64,000 nt of DNA from Puccinia triticina (GCF_026914185.1 NC_070567.1:4800001-4864000); one strand, 5' to 3'; counted from the stretch's first letter, positions 1-11,280 are shown. Notes: a model not told the origin generated them from the letters alone. Translations and numbers: made by a program.

Positions 1-817
1 GGCCCCCATTGGCCTCACCCGTCCAACTCAACCAACTTGTGATGTAAATATGTTGGCGTGACCCTGTGGTTGAAACACAGTTGGTATGGGACTAGTCAGG
101 AGAGGGAAAGAAAGGTGCTGTTTAGGCTGCCCTCTGTGTTGGTCCGGATGATCCGCAAAAAAAAGGGAATAAAAAGTGATAGCTGGTTGGGTTCGGTTGG
201 ATTTCAAGAGATACACTCAGGTTAGAAGCACAGCAGCGGTTTTGTTGGTTTGAAGAGGTCCGGAAACAAACAAAGAAACAACGGCAGAGCAGACTTCACA
301 ATACTCGAAACAATGAAGATTGATCAAAACATTGATGGTTATTCTCTGGATCAGAAATTCCCCATGCCAACCCATCCTCCAAGTGTGGAATCGTACTTGG
401 ACTCCGGGTGGAGCATGTCATGGGAGTTTTCATCCTCTCCTTGTGCGTGAAAAGGGCACAGACCTTACAACAACACAAAAGAAAAGAAAGGAAAACAACT
501 GTGAGAAATTGAAAACAATGTTGGAGCAGAGCAACTCTGGAGCCAAAAACCTTGATGATTGATTGTACCAACACTGGGTAGTTACATTACCCCTCCTTCT
601 CTGATTGTCCAATTGCATTGTTGGACCTTATTCCTTGATTCTCATTCATCCCCCTCTGCTGAGGGTATCCACAACAGTGAAATAGGTACAATACATGTAT
701 TGTATTTGTATTGACAATACAAAGTTTTACAAAACTATGTATTTTATTGGAAGCTAAATATGTCAAAATACAATACAATACACATGTATTTTAGAGATGG
801 TATAGAGAATGTCAAAA

Positions 818-905
818 TGGACCCGGGTACCGGTTCCACCACTGGTACCCGCACATTTTTTTCAAAAAACTGGCACCCGGCACCGCCTGGCGGGTACCAG
901 TGGTC
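818..905. repeat. GGTACC-rich dispersed palindromic repeat
   Basis: Contains several copies of the self-complementary core GGTACC within ACCCGGGTACCGG, CTGGTACCCGC and GCGGGTACCAG contexts. Similar sequence recurs at 12606-12640, 13165-13205, 53318-53350, 55325-55470 and 56117-56250, so this is one copy of a dispersed family in the window. Its class is unknown; no clear target duplication was found. Confidence 0.55.
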
Positions 906-993
906 TTTTAGGCGGGTACCAGAAGTAACCACCATTTTTTCATCAAAACTCACTCCCAAGCCCCAAAGGGAGTGAATTATTACTTGCCATGCC

Positions 994-1014
994 GGGGGGG
1001 GGGGGGGGGGGGGG
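994..1014 (+). repeat. Poly-G tract (21 G)
   Basis: An uninterrupted run of 21 G residues. It could form G-quadruplex structures and its length is prone to sequencing or assembly error. Confidence 0.9.
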
Positions 1015-1894
1015 TGCAAGCACTGATGGAGGACAGTGATGTATGTAGGGGTTGAGGAACTTGATGCCAATGCTCTCAATCATTTCAATAGAGAAAATAC
1101 TATCAAAGGTAGTGTGGTGGTAGAATTGGATGCGGGGTGCCAAAGTGTCTAACAGATTTTCCAGGCACGCGGTACTGGGGGCACAAGGGCTCCAAAGGCA
1201 GCTGGGGCGCATATGCTAGGAACGGAGTGTGCAGTAGAAGGCGGCGGAGCTGTGGCGTGCAGAGCAGAGAGGACTTTCTCAGTCCAGGTAGTCCAGCGCG
1301 GTGATTGGGGGAAGCCGTGGCAGATGAAGCAGCCTACATCAGCAGAGGCAGTGAGTGGGATCCCAACATTGGAGGCTAGGCAGGGGCATGGATTGTGTAT
1401 GATTGGTGGTCTGGTGGCTTTATACGGCAAGCGGCGGATGCACAGATGATAATGTGGGAGCAGAGGCAGGTAGTGTGTGTGCGTGCATGGGATGGGAGGA
1501 GGATTTCTATTTGATATTTCTGTTTCTATTGGGGTTATGACATGCGGCGGAGTTTTCTCTTGGTTTATTATCTACAGCGGAGTGGTGGAGACTTTTCTAT
1601 ATACATGGGGGGTGTTCCATCTTTAGGATCTATATCTTATTTTGCTATCTTCTACGGACTTTTATTGTTTTTTGATGGCTTATTACTCATTTCTGTGTGT
1701 TTGTGATTGCGGAGGTTCTTGATTATGGTTTTCTTGCGGCTACTTCATGTGGTTGCTTATGGTGCTTTTTTGGTGTTTTAAAGTGTTTACCTTTACTTCA
1801 TTGTGGATCATTATTATTATTACATTGTGGATTTATCCCTTTCTGCGGAGCTCTATTACGTGCTTATACTACTTAATGCTTGATTATTCCCCCA

Positions 1895-2223
1895 GCCAAC
1901 GGTGGGCCAATGTGACGTGTTACAATATGTGGGCCAATTCGCGTAACACATTGGTCATTATTTTCAAGGAAAAACTGTTAATTTTAACAAAAAAATATTG
2001 AATCTTCTATACTTTACAATAGATTACAATACAGTTTTGGCTATATCAATGAAAAATGGCCTGTATTGGCTGTTATAGAGGGTATTTTATGTTATTTTTT
2101 AAGCCCTCAAGGTTATACTAGTTAACTTTTGTAAAATTGATAACCATATTTCTGGTATTGTAACTTATTTTTCAATACTTAATAATTTAAGTTAACAGGT
2201 AACTGTAACGGCCCACCGTTGCC
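1895..2223. mobile_element. Putative MITE with GCCAACGGTGGGCC ends
   Basis: The left end at 1895-1908 reads GCCAACGGTGGGCC. The reverse complement of the right end at 2210-2223 reads GGCAACGGTGGGCC, a 13/14 match. Both ends continue into similar GTTACA-type sequence. The interior is AT-rich and non-coding. No target duplication was identified, so the call rests on the inverted ends alone. Confidence 0.45.
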
Positions 2224-2783
2224 ACAGCCATTTGGGAGATTTAGGTCCAACCCAAAATTTCCCTGTGATTTCTGTTTCCCATCCGCCTCAAACCACAGCT
2301 TCTGTGCTAGATGACGGTGGCTGTGCCAAATAGCCCTGTAAGATAATAAAGCATACTGGTAATGATCCAAATAAGGTTCACAAACCTTATTTGGGCTTAT
2401 GACGCAGCAGCTCATTCCCACATATGATGCTGGGCCCTGCCAAACGGGGCCTAAGAAAGAAAAAAGCAGCAAGAAAGAGCTAGCGGTTGTTTTTTGACAG
2501 CCCCAACACTGCAATTTTTTGTGGGTAGTGTTAGCGTACAAAAAGGCTATGCTAACAGCATTGCTTTTGTCTACGTTAACACCGTCTGCCCAGTTTTGTC
2601 CCCGCGCAACTACAGCTGGGCAGAAATAGCAGCCTGGTTTTGTTCCTATACAGGCAAATACAGGGAAAAAGTTAGTGTATTGTTTCTGCCCAGTTTCTCC
2701 GGCCCTATGGTAGCGGGAATTTATTCCTCTACCTTTGGTGAGCAAAAATGGCGTGATCGCACAGCCACCGAAAGAAAAGAAAG

Positions 2784-2884
2784 CGCCCAACGTGGGGCTC
2801 GAACCCACGACAATTCGATTACAGATAGATTTCTGTTAACGCTTGACTAAGAGTCGAATACTCTACCAACTGAGCTAGCCGGGC
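2784..2884 (-). tRNA. tRNA-Lys (CUU), with intron
   Basis: Read on the minus strand from 2884, the acceptor stem GCCCGGC pairs with GTTGGGC. The D arm is GCTC...GAGT and the T arm carries the canonical GGTTCGAGCC. The anticodon loop CTCTTA gives anticodon CUU. The anticodon stem TTCGA/TCGAA closes only if about 28 nt immediately 3' of position 37 are removed, which is the canonical nuclear tRNA intron site. Without the intron the gene is 73 nt. A T-rich stretch follows the 3' end and could act as a Pol III terminator. Confidence 0.93.
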
Positions 2885-2889
2885 GTGCT

Positions 2890-3150
2890 TCAGGGATGAC
2901 CGGAGACTGAATTTTGGGTATATGAAGCAATAACCAGGTGAACAAAGCTGCAATTGATTTACAATCTACAGGTAGATAAACATACAACTCCCTGCTTCTT
3001 CCCGGGAAGAAGCAGACAGAAAGAAGGCCAGGAAGTAAAGAAAGTGGAAGTGATTAAATGGATAATTAGAGATGAGAACAGGTGTTGATACATGCGGGTT
3101 GGATGGATACGAGGTGGGATAATGTTGCCTCGGGAATTTGGTTCGATTGC
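2890..3150. other. Spacer between tRNA and GID2
   Basis: No gene seen. This probably includes the 3' untranslated region of the minus-strand GID2 gene that ends at 3153. Confidence 0.5.
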
Positions 3151-3152
3151 GA

Positions 3153-4893
3153 TCAAAAATAAACTTGAACGGCAGAGCTCATGGATGAACTGCTGGGGCA
3201 ATAAGGACATTTGACCGTTCTACAAATGCGCAAATCAGTTGTATGATTCAGCCATGGACTGGAGGTAGATTGGTCACCCACAAAAAAAAACGAAGTCAAG
3301 GATTCAAAGAGAGAGGACATACCCTCCACCTTTAGCCAGCTTTTGCATGGATTCTTTGGCAATCACGTGTCCGCATGGCATCATCATAGGTGGGTTGGCG
3401 TCCGTGGATTGTTCTTTGGAGACCGGGCATGCGAAGACGGAGTGAAATCTAAACTCCATCGGCAATGGGATTTCTACCTACAACGGCCACCAGAATTAAA
3501 TCAATCAGCGAAACGCAGCCCCTAAAATAAATCGAGTATTGATAGTCACGAAACTGGTAATTCATCCGCCTGACTCCATTCAGTCCGTTTCTCTTTCATG
3601 ACCGATCTCACTTTCGCGATTTTCGCCAGAGCACCGCCTGAGCCAAGTTCAGTGGCGACCGTCAAGGGCAATTCCTTGCTCCAATCCAATCGAGCGTAGA
3701 ACTCTTTGGTGAATAGAGGTACGAGATGATCCGCATGAAGCCACAGCTCTGAGCAATCATAATTATCACCCACGCCAGCGTTCTCGGCCGATCGATAAAA
3801 CTCGGAGTAGGGCGACTGTTTTAATCTAGAGAACGGAGTGTAAAGGCTCGAAGCCGTGAGCCTGACGGCTTCGTCCCATCGTCTTGGGAAGAACTTCGGA
3901 AAATGCTGCTGGGCGTATTCCAGCGCTATCTGTCGAGATTTCGTGTATTCTTCAGGATATTGGTCGTCCTCTGGTTCAAGTTTACTAGCTTGGGGTTCGA
4001 TGATGATCGGAACCTCGGTTTGTGGGTTGGGGTGATCGACGGCCGAATCTGTGGAGCTCGACTCCATCTTTTGATCTCCTGCTATCTTAGAACCCAACTC
4101 GACTTCAACCTCGATCTTGTCTTTTGCATCCTTATCTGATGCGGCGTTCATCGAGCGATGATCAAAGGCAGGTTGAGTTAACAGTCGAACGAATCGAGAC
4201 CGGTGCAGATCGAACTCCAATGGACTCTCCCGCGCCTCGAGCCAATCACGATTCCGTGCAGCCCATTCGAGCGCGGGGTCCAAATCACCAGCTTTCAGCG
4301 AGTCGTTAATCCGAAAGAGTTCCTGACACGCTTCGAGGACGTGGGCAGACGAGGTAGCCTGGGCCTCCTGAGCAAAAAGCTGAGCGGTTTCGAATCTTCC
4401 TTGACGAAGCAAATGATCGATGATCACCCGGTTGAGTGCTTGCTGAGCACTTTGGGATATGAAAGGTTGCTTGGGTTTGGGTGTTTCGTTTTGATGGCCT
4501 GGTACGAGGTTGGTGCCAAGTAATGGAAGCACTGTTTGATTGAACCTTTTCTCGATCATCTTTTGCCATTTCGACGTGAGTGAATATAACTCTTTGTGGG
4601 ATTGTAAGGCCGCCTTGGTCGCTGCCTTTGAGCGATTCATGATCGGTTGGAGCCCATTGTTCTGTTTGATCTGAAATCCTTCGATCTGCGAGCCTGCGGA
4701 CCAAACCAGTTGGTGTCAGTAACTGATCTAAAAGCTCGCTTTCCTTATGAATCAACGGAGGCTCGCCTCTTTGGATGAGGTCCTTGAGTGACTCCAGATC
4801 GGAGATGACCCTATCGATATCTTCTGTGACCTTGGAATGGTTCGATGCTGCCTTGTTCGATAGGCTTTCCCAGTCTCTAAAAAGTGATTGCAT
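3153..4893 (-). CDS. GID2: RMND5/GID2-like RING subunit of the GID/CTLH E3 ubiquitin ligase
   Basis: This encodes the catalytic RING-type subunit that, with its MAEA/GID9 partner, ubiquitylates substrates such as gluconeogenic enzymes in yeast. Exons that can be fixed: 3555 to about 4690, 3323-3477 and 3153-3219, with introns 3478-3554 and 3220-3322. In order the protein shows a basic helical segment ([19 protein letters not shown]), a LisH motif ([20 protein letters not shown]), a CTLH region ([13 protein letters not shown]), a CRA region ([14 protein letters not shown]) and, across the last introns, DELPVEIPLP, the RING with ACPVS, PCGHVI and KCPYCP, and the terminal VQVYF typical of RMND5. 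The start is tentatively 4893 ([11 protein letters not shown]). The N-terminal segment is in another frame from about 4685 upward; that splice junction could not be resolved, and a frameshift cannot be excluded. A transposon end lies only 143 bp upstream of the start. Confidence 0.88.
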
Positions 4894-5062
4894 AACCAAG
4901 CGAGTCCGATTGTTCGATTGCGATAATTTTGAAGGTCGAGATGCTCTGAGAGGGTGGTTGAGAGCGAAGCTGTCCCGCGAGCTTCCAACTGGTTCATATC
5001 CACTCAACCTCGCGGGCATCCAAACTTGACCCAAGGCCCCGTTTGGCACCGATATAATTATA

Positions 5063-5391
5063 GGTGATATAATTGCTGATCAATTCAATAAAAAATAGAA
5101 AATTCAACATAAAGCCTCCAGTTTTTTTTTGTAGGCAACCTACAGTGCTGGTCTCTTCAACTGTGAACCCAGAATCAACTTATCCAGCCATCTTCAGCAC
5201 CATAATACCATTATATCACTTCATATTGGTCAAAAGTGATATAATGGTATTATGGTGCTGAAGATGGCTGAATCAGTTGAATCTGATTTCACAGTTGAAG
5301 AGACCAGCACTGTAGGTTGCCTACAAAAAAAAATGGAGGCTTTATGTTGAATTTTCTATTTTTTATTGAATTAATCAGTGATTATATCACC
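5063..5391. mobile_element. Palindromic MITE nested in the MULE left end
   Basis: A 329 bp fold-back: nearly the whole left half (GGTGATATAATTGCTGATC...) is repeated inverted in the right half (...GATTATATCACC) around a short loop near 5220-5232. TATAATTATA flanks both sides (5053-5062 and 5392-5401), a perfect 10 bp target duplication. The uninterrupted MULE right end (AATATAATTAGGGTCTTGG) shows the pre-insertion sequence. The 10 bp duplication suggests mobilisation by a Mutator-type transposase. Confidence 0.9.
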
Positions 5392-5699
5392 TATAATTAT
5401 AGGGTCTTGGAAAAACGACTCCCAAGTTTTGGGAAAACAACTCCCATACGTCCGCGCGACTATTTTTCGACCAGCGCTGGACGTCGACCTAGACCCTTTT
5501 TTTGGGTACGGCTTTTTTGGGAGTCGTCGACCCAAAAAAATTATTTTTTGGGAGTCGTCCCCACTAATTTTTCGTATTATTTTTTATTATTTTTAATATG
5601 TATAACTTTTTTGTTCCAAGTACTAGAGCCATAAAAATTTGATAGCACAGAGAAACATACACAAAAAGACAATACTGAAAGTTTCAGCAGTATTGTCCC

Positions 5700-6045
5700 A
5701 TCAGAAAATGAGATATAAGGGATGTGCGCCAAAATTAGTAGGAAAATAACTGCTGACTGTGTAACTTTTGTGTTACACACCCAAAATGTCCACAAATTTC
5801 AGGGATATCTTAAGACTGCATAAACTCTGTGATATAAAATTTCTGGCATTATTTTTCCATCAGAACATGACACATAAGGGGCGTGCTGAATGCTCAGTAG
5901 GAAATGACTGCTAACTGTTTAACTTTTGTGTTACACAACCAAACAGTCTAAAATTTTCAGGGATATTTCAAGACTGTAACTCCTCTGCGCTATAAGGTTT
6001 GTGGCATTAGTGTGTCATCAGAACATGAGATATGAGGGGTGCAGC
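5700..6045. repeat. Tandem repeat, about 159 bp unit, 2.2 copies
   Basis: Units begin with ATCAGAAAATGAGATATAAGG at 5700, ATCAGAACATGACACATAAGG at 5859 and ATCAGAACATGAGATATGAGG at 6017. The first two share ACTTTTGTGTTACACA and TTCAGGGATAT blocks in order. It lies between the MULE left end and the gene's 3' end and has no coding potential. Confidence 0.8.
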
Positions 6046-6245
6046 TCCACAATAGACATGCTCCCTACCAGCGCACAATTTGTACCTCATGTTTGATGAC
6101 ACAAACTCTCAGAGCTGCCAGAAATAATGAGGAAAAGAAAATATAAAAAGTGTTTATTCAAAAAATACTAGAGAGGAATAATAACAATATTTATTCAAAA
6201 AAGACTAGAACAACCACCAATACATGAAAACTACAAATGGAAATA

Positions 6246-9200
6246 CTAGTAAAATTTACCACTCTTATCAGGAAAGAGGAGCTTTCTTCCACCTGTTTGA
6301 GCAAAACAATCAGAGTATCTTGCCTCCCAACCTCGTGCCTCTGGGTTGGCATTTAGCTTCCAGCTCTTTTGTAGGGAAGGGGCAGGGAAGACGTCAGGGG
6401 AGGATAGTTCTAGAGCCACAAAGTGATCAAGTCGCCGGATGAAAGCCAAGAAGATTGGGGGGTTTTGGTTAGGAGGGCAGAAGGAGGGAAGGAAAGTTTG
6501 AGACCACTCTTCAGTGAAATAAAAAACTGGCCGTTGGAAAGTGTTGGCCAGTGCTTCGCCGGAGGAGGGCATCGCCATCCAATGAGCCATACCGCAACCT
6601 TTGGTACCGGAAAAGTTTATTCTGGCCAGAGTCGACTTGATGTTGTGAAAATGTCCCAACTTCACGTACCACTCGCCTCGTTTGCTGATTTCGTCGGCTA
6701 GAGCTTCTCAGACTGCACTCCAAGCGCCCTGACCATTCCCCAAGCACCATGCCACCGCGCGGAATCCACAATGGCCATCTGACTCGACATCAAGTATCCG
6801 CTTGACCAAGGATCTGATGATGACTGGGAGTTGATTGAGCCAATTCGGTCGGTCAACTGGTTCTTTGGATGGGGGTGGGGGGACAGGTGCTGTTGGTGGT
6901 GGAGGGACTGGAGCTGTTGGCGGTGGAGGGACTCGCGTGGCTCGCGGCGGAGGTACCCGGCTAGATTTCGGCGGAGGGGCGGGGGCAGACGAGGTTGATT
7001 GAGCAGGAGCGGAAGGTGGGGCTGGCTTCTTAGCGGTGGCGCGGGTCGGACGTTGCGGCGGAGGCGCGGGGGAAGAAGAGGTTGATTGCAAAGGAGGGGA
7101 AGGGGAAGGCGGAGCTCACATCTTCCCAGCGGCGCGGGACGTACGTTGCTGCGGAGGGGCGGCGGCAGACGAGGCGGAGTTCACAGGAGGGGAAGGGGAA
7201 GCTGGCTTCTTAGGTGCGACGCGGACCGGTTTGAAGCGCTTTGTTGGGACTTGGGCTTTTGGCGGCGGAGGAGGAGGAAGCGCAGGTGAGGAGGGTGGTG
7301 GTGATGGAGACGGCGACGGAGAAGGAGTTGGAGAAGGAGACTGAGTGAATTTCTTGGCGGTCTTTGACTTTCGTGCCGGGAGTTTCCTCTTCTTGGGCGC
7401 TGGTTCATTCTTCTTCTCTTCTTGCTTCTTCTTCTTCTCCTCTTCTTTCTTCCTTTTTTGTTGCTCCTTCTCTTCTTTCTTCATTTGTTTCATTTCTTCC
7501 TTCTCCGCTTTTCTGGTTTCCGCTAGCCTCTGTTTCTTGGACTTCATCATTGCTCCTTTTATTTTCAACGTGTTCGAAGGCGGAGGGGTCCCTTTTCGTA
7601 GTTTTCGGTTTGTTTGGCGCGCCTTTTGGACGTCCACGGGTGGTCTGAGCTTGTGTTGGTTCCTGGATCGTCACGACGGTTCCAGAGCCTTCCAATAGGC
7701 TGTTGATAGCTTGTAACTGGGCCGCCATCTGTGCAGGATTCATCTGCAGGAGCCTTTCGCGGATCCGGTCGACTTGCTCGATTTGGGTGAGATCAGCGTT
7801 GGTGCCAAGAGCATGTAGATCCTGGGGGGAATGAAAAGACTCAAATTAGTAAGGGAATGGCGCAGGGGAGGTTAAAAATTGGAGGGAGGGGTGGCAGAGG
7901 GGCGGTGGCAATGGCCGGACGAATGGGAGTCGGCGGGAGTCATTCTTCCAATCGAGGCTCCGCGGCTGGGGGATTTGGGAGTCGTTATCCCAATTGGCAA
8001 GCCGCACGGACGGAAAATGGGAGTCGTTCCTGTCCCTGGTGCGCGCAGGGGTAAAAGGGAGTCGTTGGAAAAAAATGGGAGTCGTCCGCCGAGAAATGGG
8101 AGTCGTCCGCTGAGAAACGGGAGTCGTCACAGGAAAAATGGGAGTCGTCCACAAATCCCGGCCATCCAAGGCCCCCCCACATGACAAAAAGATAAAAAAA
8201 AAACCAGATCTTACCTTCATGTGCCACTGGACATGAAAATCCTCGGGAAGTATCTTCTCGCCATCCATTGCGCGCTGCCGGAGTGTATGCTTACAAGGAA
8301 TTCCCATCCAGTTTTCGTAACACCCGTTGCACCTGTGCCAATTCTCCAGGTCAACACTTTCTCTGAGATTATCCTGCGCCTTCCGGAGAGCAAAGTGGGT
8401 GATCCGGCCGTGACAGAGGAAGAAAATCTTCCCTATTGATCAAAGGCTTCTAATCTTCTCCTTGTGATGCGCCGCGGAGATTTCGTGGGATTGAGCTTCA
8501 AGCGCATTCGTGATTAACTTGATGACGGCGGCAAAAGAATTGTTGGGGCCCAGGAGATAAGATTTGATAAAAGCATGCGATGATTCAATTCGAGACGTCG
8601 TCCGGTGGTCGAAATGAGGTATATCCTTTGTCCAAGCGTTAGCATACTTTTCACACACCGGAAGCCATGTCTCAATCATATAATCTCCAAAAGCTTCGCC
8701 GTATTTTGCGCAAAACCGACTGAAGTTTGAACGGAAATCGCCAGGACTAGTCATCTTGATTAAGTTGCTCCAGTGTTGAAGCATTTCGAACTCCTTCGCC
8801 TTGTTCTTGATGTGTTTCGCGCCATTGGAGACCAAGTTCTTCTGTATGTGCAAAGTGCAAAGCATGTGGGTCGAATCGGGAAAATTGGACTGGAGAGAGG
8901 AGATGAGAGCTTCTTCTTGGTTGGTCAGAACAACAGCAGGAAGGGGAATCTTGTTCGAGGTGAAAACAGTCAGGAGGGATTCGAGCGCCCAGTCGTAATA
9001 ATCTTGTGTCTCTTTGGCAAGAAAGCAGAATGCCAAACTGAAAGACTTGTTGGCTCCAGTGACACCGGTGATGTGGAGGAGAGGCATCCAATACTTATTT
9101 GTCTTGTACGTACAGTCGAGGAAAAGGATCGAATGGTACTGATGGAGAAGCTTCACAGAGAGGGAATGGCAGAAAAAAAGGCCCTTGAGCTCGCCAGATT

Positions 9201-11059
9201 CGTCGACCTTCGTCAGAGTCGTGAAATTGGTTCCAGCCAAAATTTCATTCAGGTGAATGATGGGACTGATTCCTTGCAACATCTCTTGCGCAGCCCGCTT
9301 TTGTGCTGAGTAAATCGTATCAATTGTGGCCAGGATAGTCTCGTCAGGGTGCAGCTTCTTGAGGCATTCAAGTATTTGTGCCGGTCGCAATCCGGCCTCG
9401 CCAAGTCTTTTCATTTCTTCGTAGAGAGTGTCGCTGAGCTTACGGTGAACAGTGTGGGCAACGGCGGCGGTGGGGCAGTGATTATGAGTCGAGTTGGAGA
9501 CTGTGAATTTCCAGTGGCCCTTCTTCTTCTGGTTGTATACGGCAGCGGCGAACGGACAGCCAATCAATCGAGATGATATGTTTTCACGTTTGTTTTTCGC
9601 AGGATCACCTCCTCTGTATCATTTCAATGTGGATTTAATGTCAGTCAATACTAACAGAAGAATGAAAAAGAAGTGGGAAATAACAGACCTGACACATTTA
9701 AAATGGACACTCTTTCCAAGAACAGAGCGTTTGACCAATATCCCATAGCCATGCGCACGAGCAAATTCTTGGATGGTCTCCTTAACCGATTCAACGTCGT
9801 CATAATTTCCAGCTGGCGGCGCAGGAATGTTGCCGTAGATCGTCCTTTCTCCTTCTTCATTAACTGAGTCTTCATCATCCGGTTGATTCTTGTTCTCCAG
9901 CTCCATTTCTTCGAGCTCCTTCTCAGTTCTCTCTTCAGCAATTTTCTCGAGTATTTTCTCGATTTCTTCTGGGTTTTTTTCAGGTGGAACAGTCCCAGAG
10001 TTTGGATCATTGTTAGTAGTATTATCTTCATCTAATTCTAACATTACAATACAATCTTCAATAGTTTTCTCTTCTCTAGCTAGCTCTACATATTCCTCGA
10101 GTGTCTTCTTCTCTTCTGGATTATCTAAGCTATAATCTTCATCTTCTTCCTCAATTTCTTTGTGGATTTGATCTTCTAGTTTTTTTTTGGCGATTTCTTG
10201 AGTAAGTTGAAGGAGGAGGGGGCCTAGGGTGACGTCTTGAAGGGCTTCAGTGGTCTGAATGCAGGCTTCAACGGCGGCAATGGCCTGGGAGTTGGCGGCT
10301 GCGGTCTGGGAGTTGGCGGAGAAATGGGAGTCGGCGGCTCCCTTTTGGGAGTCGGCGGCTGCGGGAGGCTGGGAGTCGGCGGCTGCGGGACGTTGGGTGT
10401 CGACGTGGTCACGGGAGTCGGCAGCGTAGGCGGGCGCTAGACCTTGAGCACCGGCTGCGGTTTGGGAGTCGGCGGCTCCCTTTTGGGAGTCGGCGGCTGC
10501 GGGAGGCTGGGAGTTGGCGGCTGCGGGACGTTGAGTGTCGACGGGGTCACGGGAGTCGGCAGCGTAGGCGGGCGCTAGACCTTGAGCCCCGCTGGCTAGG
10601 ACGGCTCCTTGGCGCTCTAGAGTGGCCAGGGTGGCTGCGTGGTCCTGGGCCACAAGGCCTTCGGCGGCGTCTTGATTTGCACCTGGATCAGGGGCAGGAA
10701 CAGGGTGTTGGGGGCTCAATGCCTCCAGTTTGGATGGGAGGGAGTCGGCAGGGGAGAGGGGGCTTACCTGGCCCTGCGGCTTGGGTTTCCTCGGCGTGCT
10801 CCTCGTGCTCGCCAGCCACTGGGGGCTTGGTGTGCTCGCCAGGCAATGAGGCCTTCGCGTACTTGATGGCGGCGACAGGGGGCTCGGCGTGGTCGACGGC
10901 GGCCATTGGGGGCTCAGCGTGCTCCATGGCGGCGACAGGGGCCTGGGATTCCTGGTCGTGGTCGACGGCGGCCATTGGGGGCTCGGCGTGCTCCATGGCG
11001 GCAACAGGGGCCTGGGATTCCTGGTCCTGGACGGCGGCGGGGGCGGCAGGGTTAAACAT
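6246..11059 (-). pseudogene. MULE transposase fused to an OTU cysteine-protease domain (decayed)
   Basis: Exons on the minus strand: 10768-11059 (ATG at 11059), 9689-10682, 8215-9613 and 6246-7821. Introns 10683-10767, 9614-9688 and 7822-8214 have GT/AG ends and keep one frame. Order of parts: Ala/Pro/Ser-rich N-terminus with AADSQ repeats; acidic Glu-rich helix; FAR1/WRKY-GCM1-like finger crossing intron 2 (FKCV...IGCPFAAAV...HNHCP); MULE DDE core with Asp in LFLDCTYKTN and Glu in TTSRIESSHAF; SWIM finger (WHRCNGC...GIPCKH); an RGRPKG basic hook; Lys/Glu-rich and Pro-rich linkers; OTU domain with catalytic Cys in DGHCGFR and His in DHFVALEL. Damage: in-frame TGA at 8440-8442, 7116-7118 and 6708-6710, a frame change near 7560-7640, and Asn in place of the second catalytic Asp (LTNQEEAL). 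The transposase is expected to act in the nucleus; the role of the OTU domain is not known from sequence. Confidence 0.85.
7822..8214 (-). repeat. MULE intron 3 packed with GGGAGTCGT motifs
   Basis: A 393 bp intron (GTAAGA donor at 8214, CCCCCAG acceptor at 7822-7828, branch-like TTACTAATTT). It is much longer than the other introns of this gene (75 and 85 bp). On the plus strand it holds about eight copies of GGGAGTC(G/A), several spaced about 20 bp apart between 8050 and 8155. The same core occurs in the terminal inverted repeats. Confidence 0.75.
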
Positions 11060-11280
11060 CTTCTCTGTTCGTTTGATCGATCGGGCGGTTGGGGTGGACG
11101 GGTGGGGGTGATCGGGTGGTTGGTGTGGCGGTTGTGGTGTCTGACTTGTGTGATGGGTGGGGGGCTCGAAGGGGAGTCGTCACGACTCCCTGGGGGCTTC
11201 CGTGGCCCCCGCGGCCGACTCCCAAAATAACGCGGGGGGCACTCCTTTTGGGTGAACGACTCCCAAACCCCCCGGCAAGA

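Larger units (their letters stand above)
1..1890. other. Gene-poor repeat debris
   Basis: No convincing coding region. The stretch contains ACAATAC/ATTGTAT-rich sequence (about 680-790) that resembles 24080-24300, a GGTACC-rich repeat (818-905), and a run of 21 G (994-1014). From about 1500 to 1870 it is T-rich and loosely resembles 32440-32640, perhaps two copies of one repeat. Short open frames here lack any recognisable protein character. Confidence 0.5.

Noticed and set aside
2179..2808. 209-codon minus-strand frame
   Set aside because: Overlaps the tRNA 3' end and repeat sequence and contains no family signature; openness appears to be chance.
7345..7698. Phe/Ser-rich plus-strand frame
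   Set aside because: Antisense of the Lys/Glu-rich linker of the MULE protein (AAG/GAG codons read as CTT/CTC).
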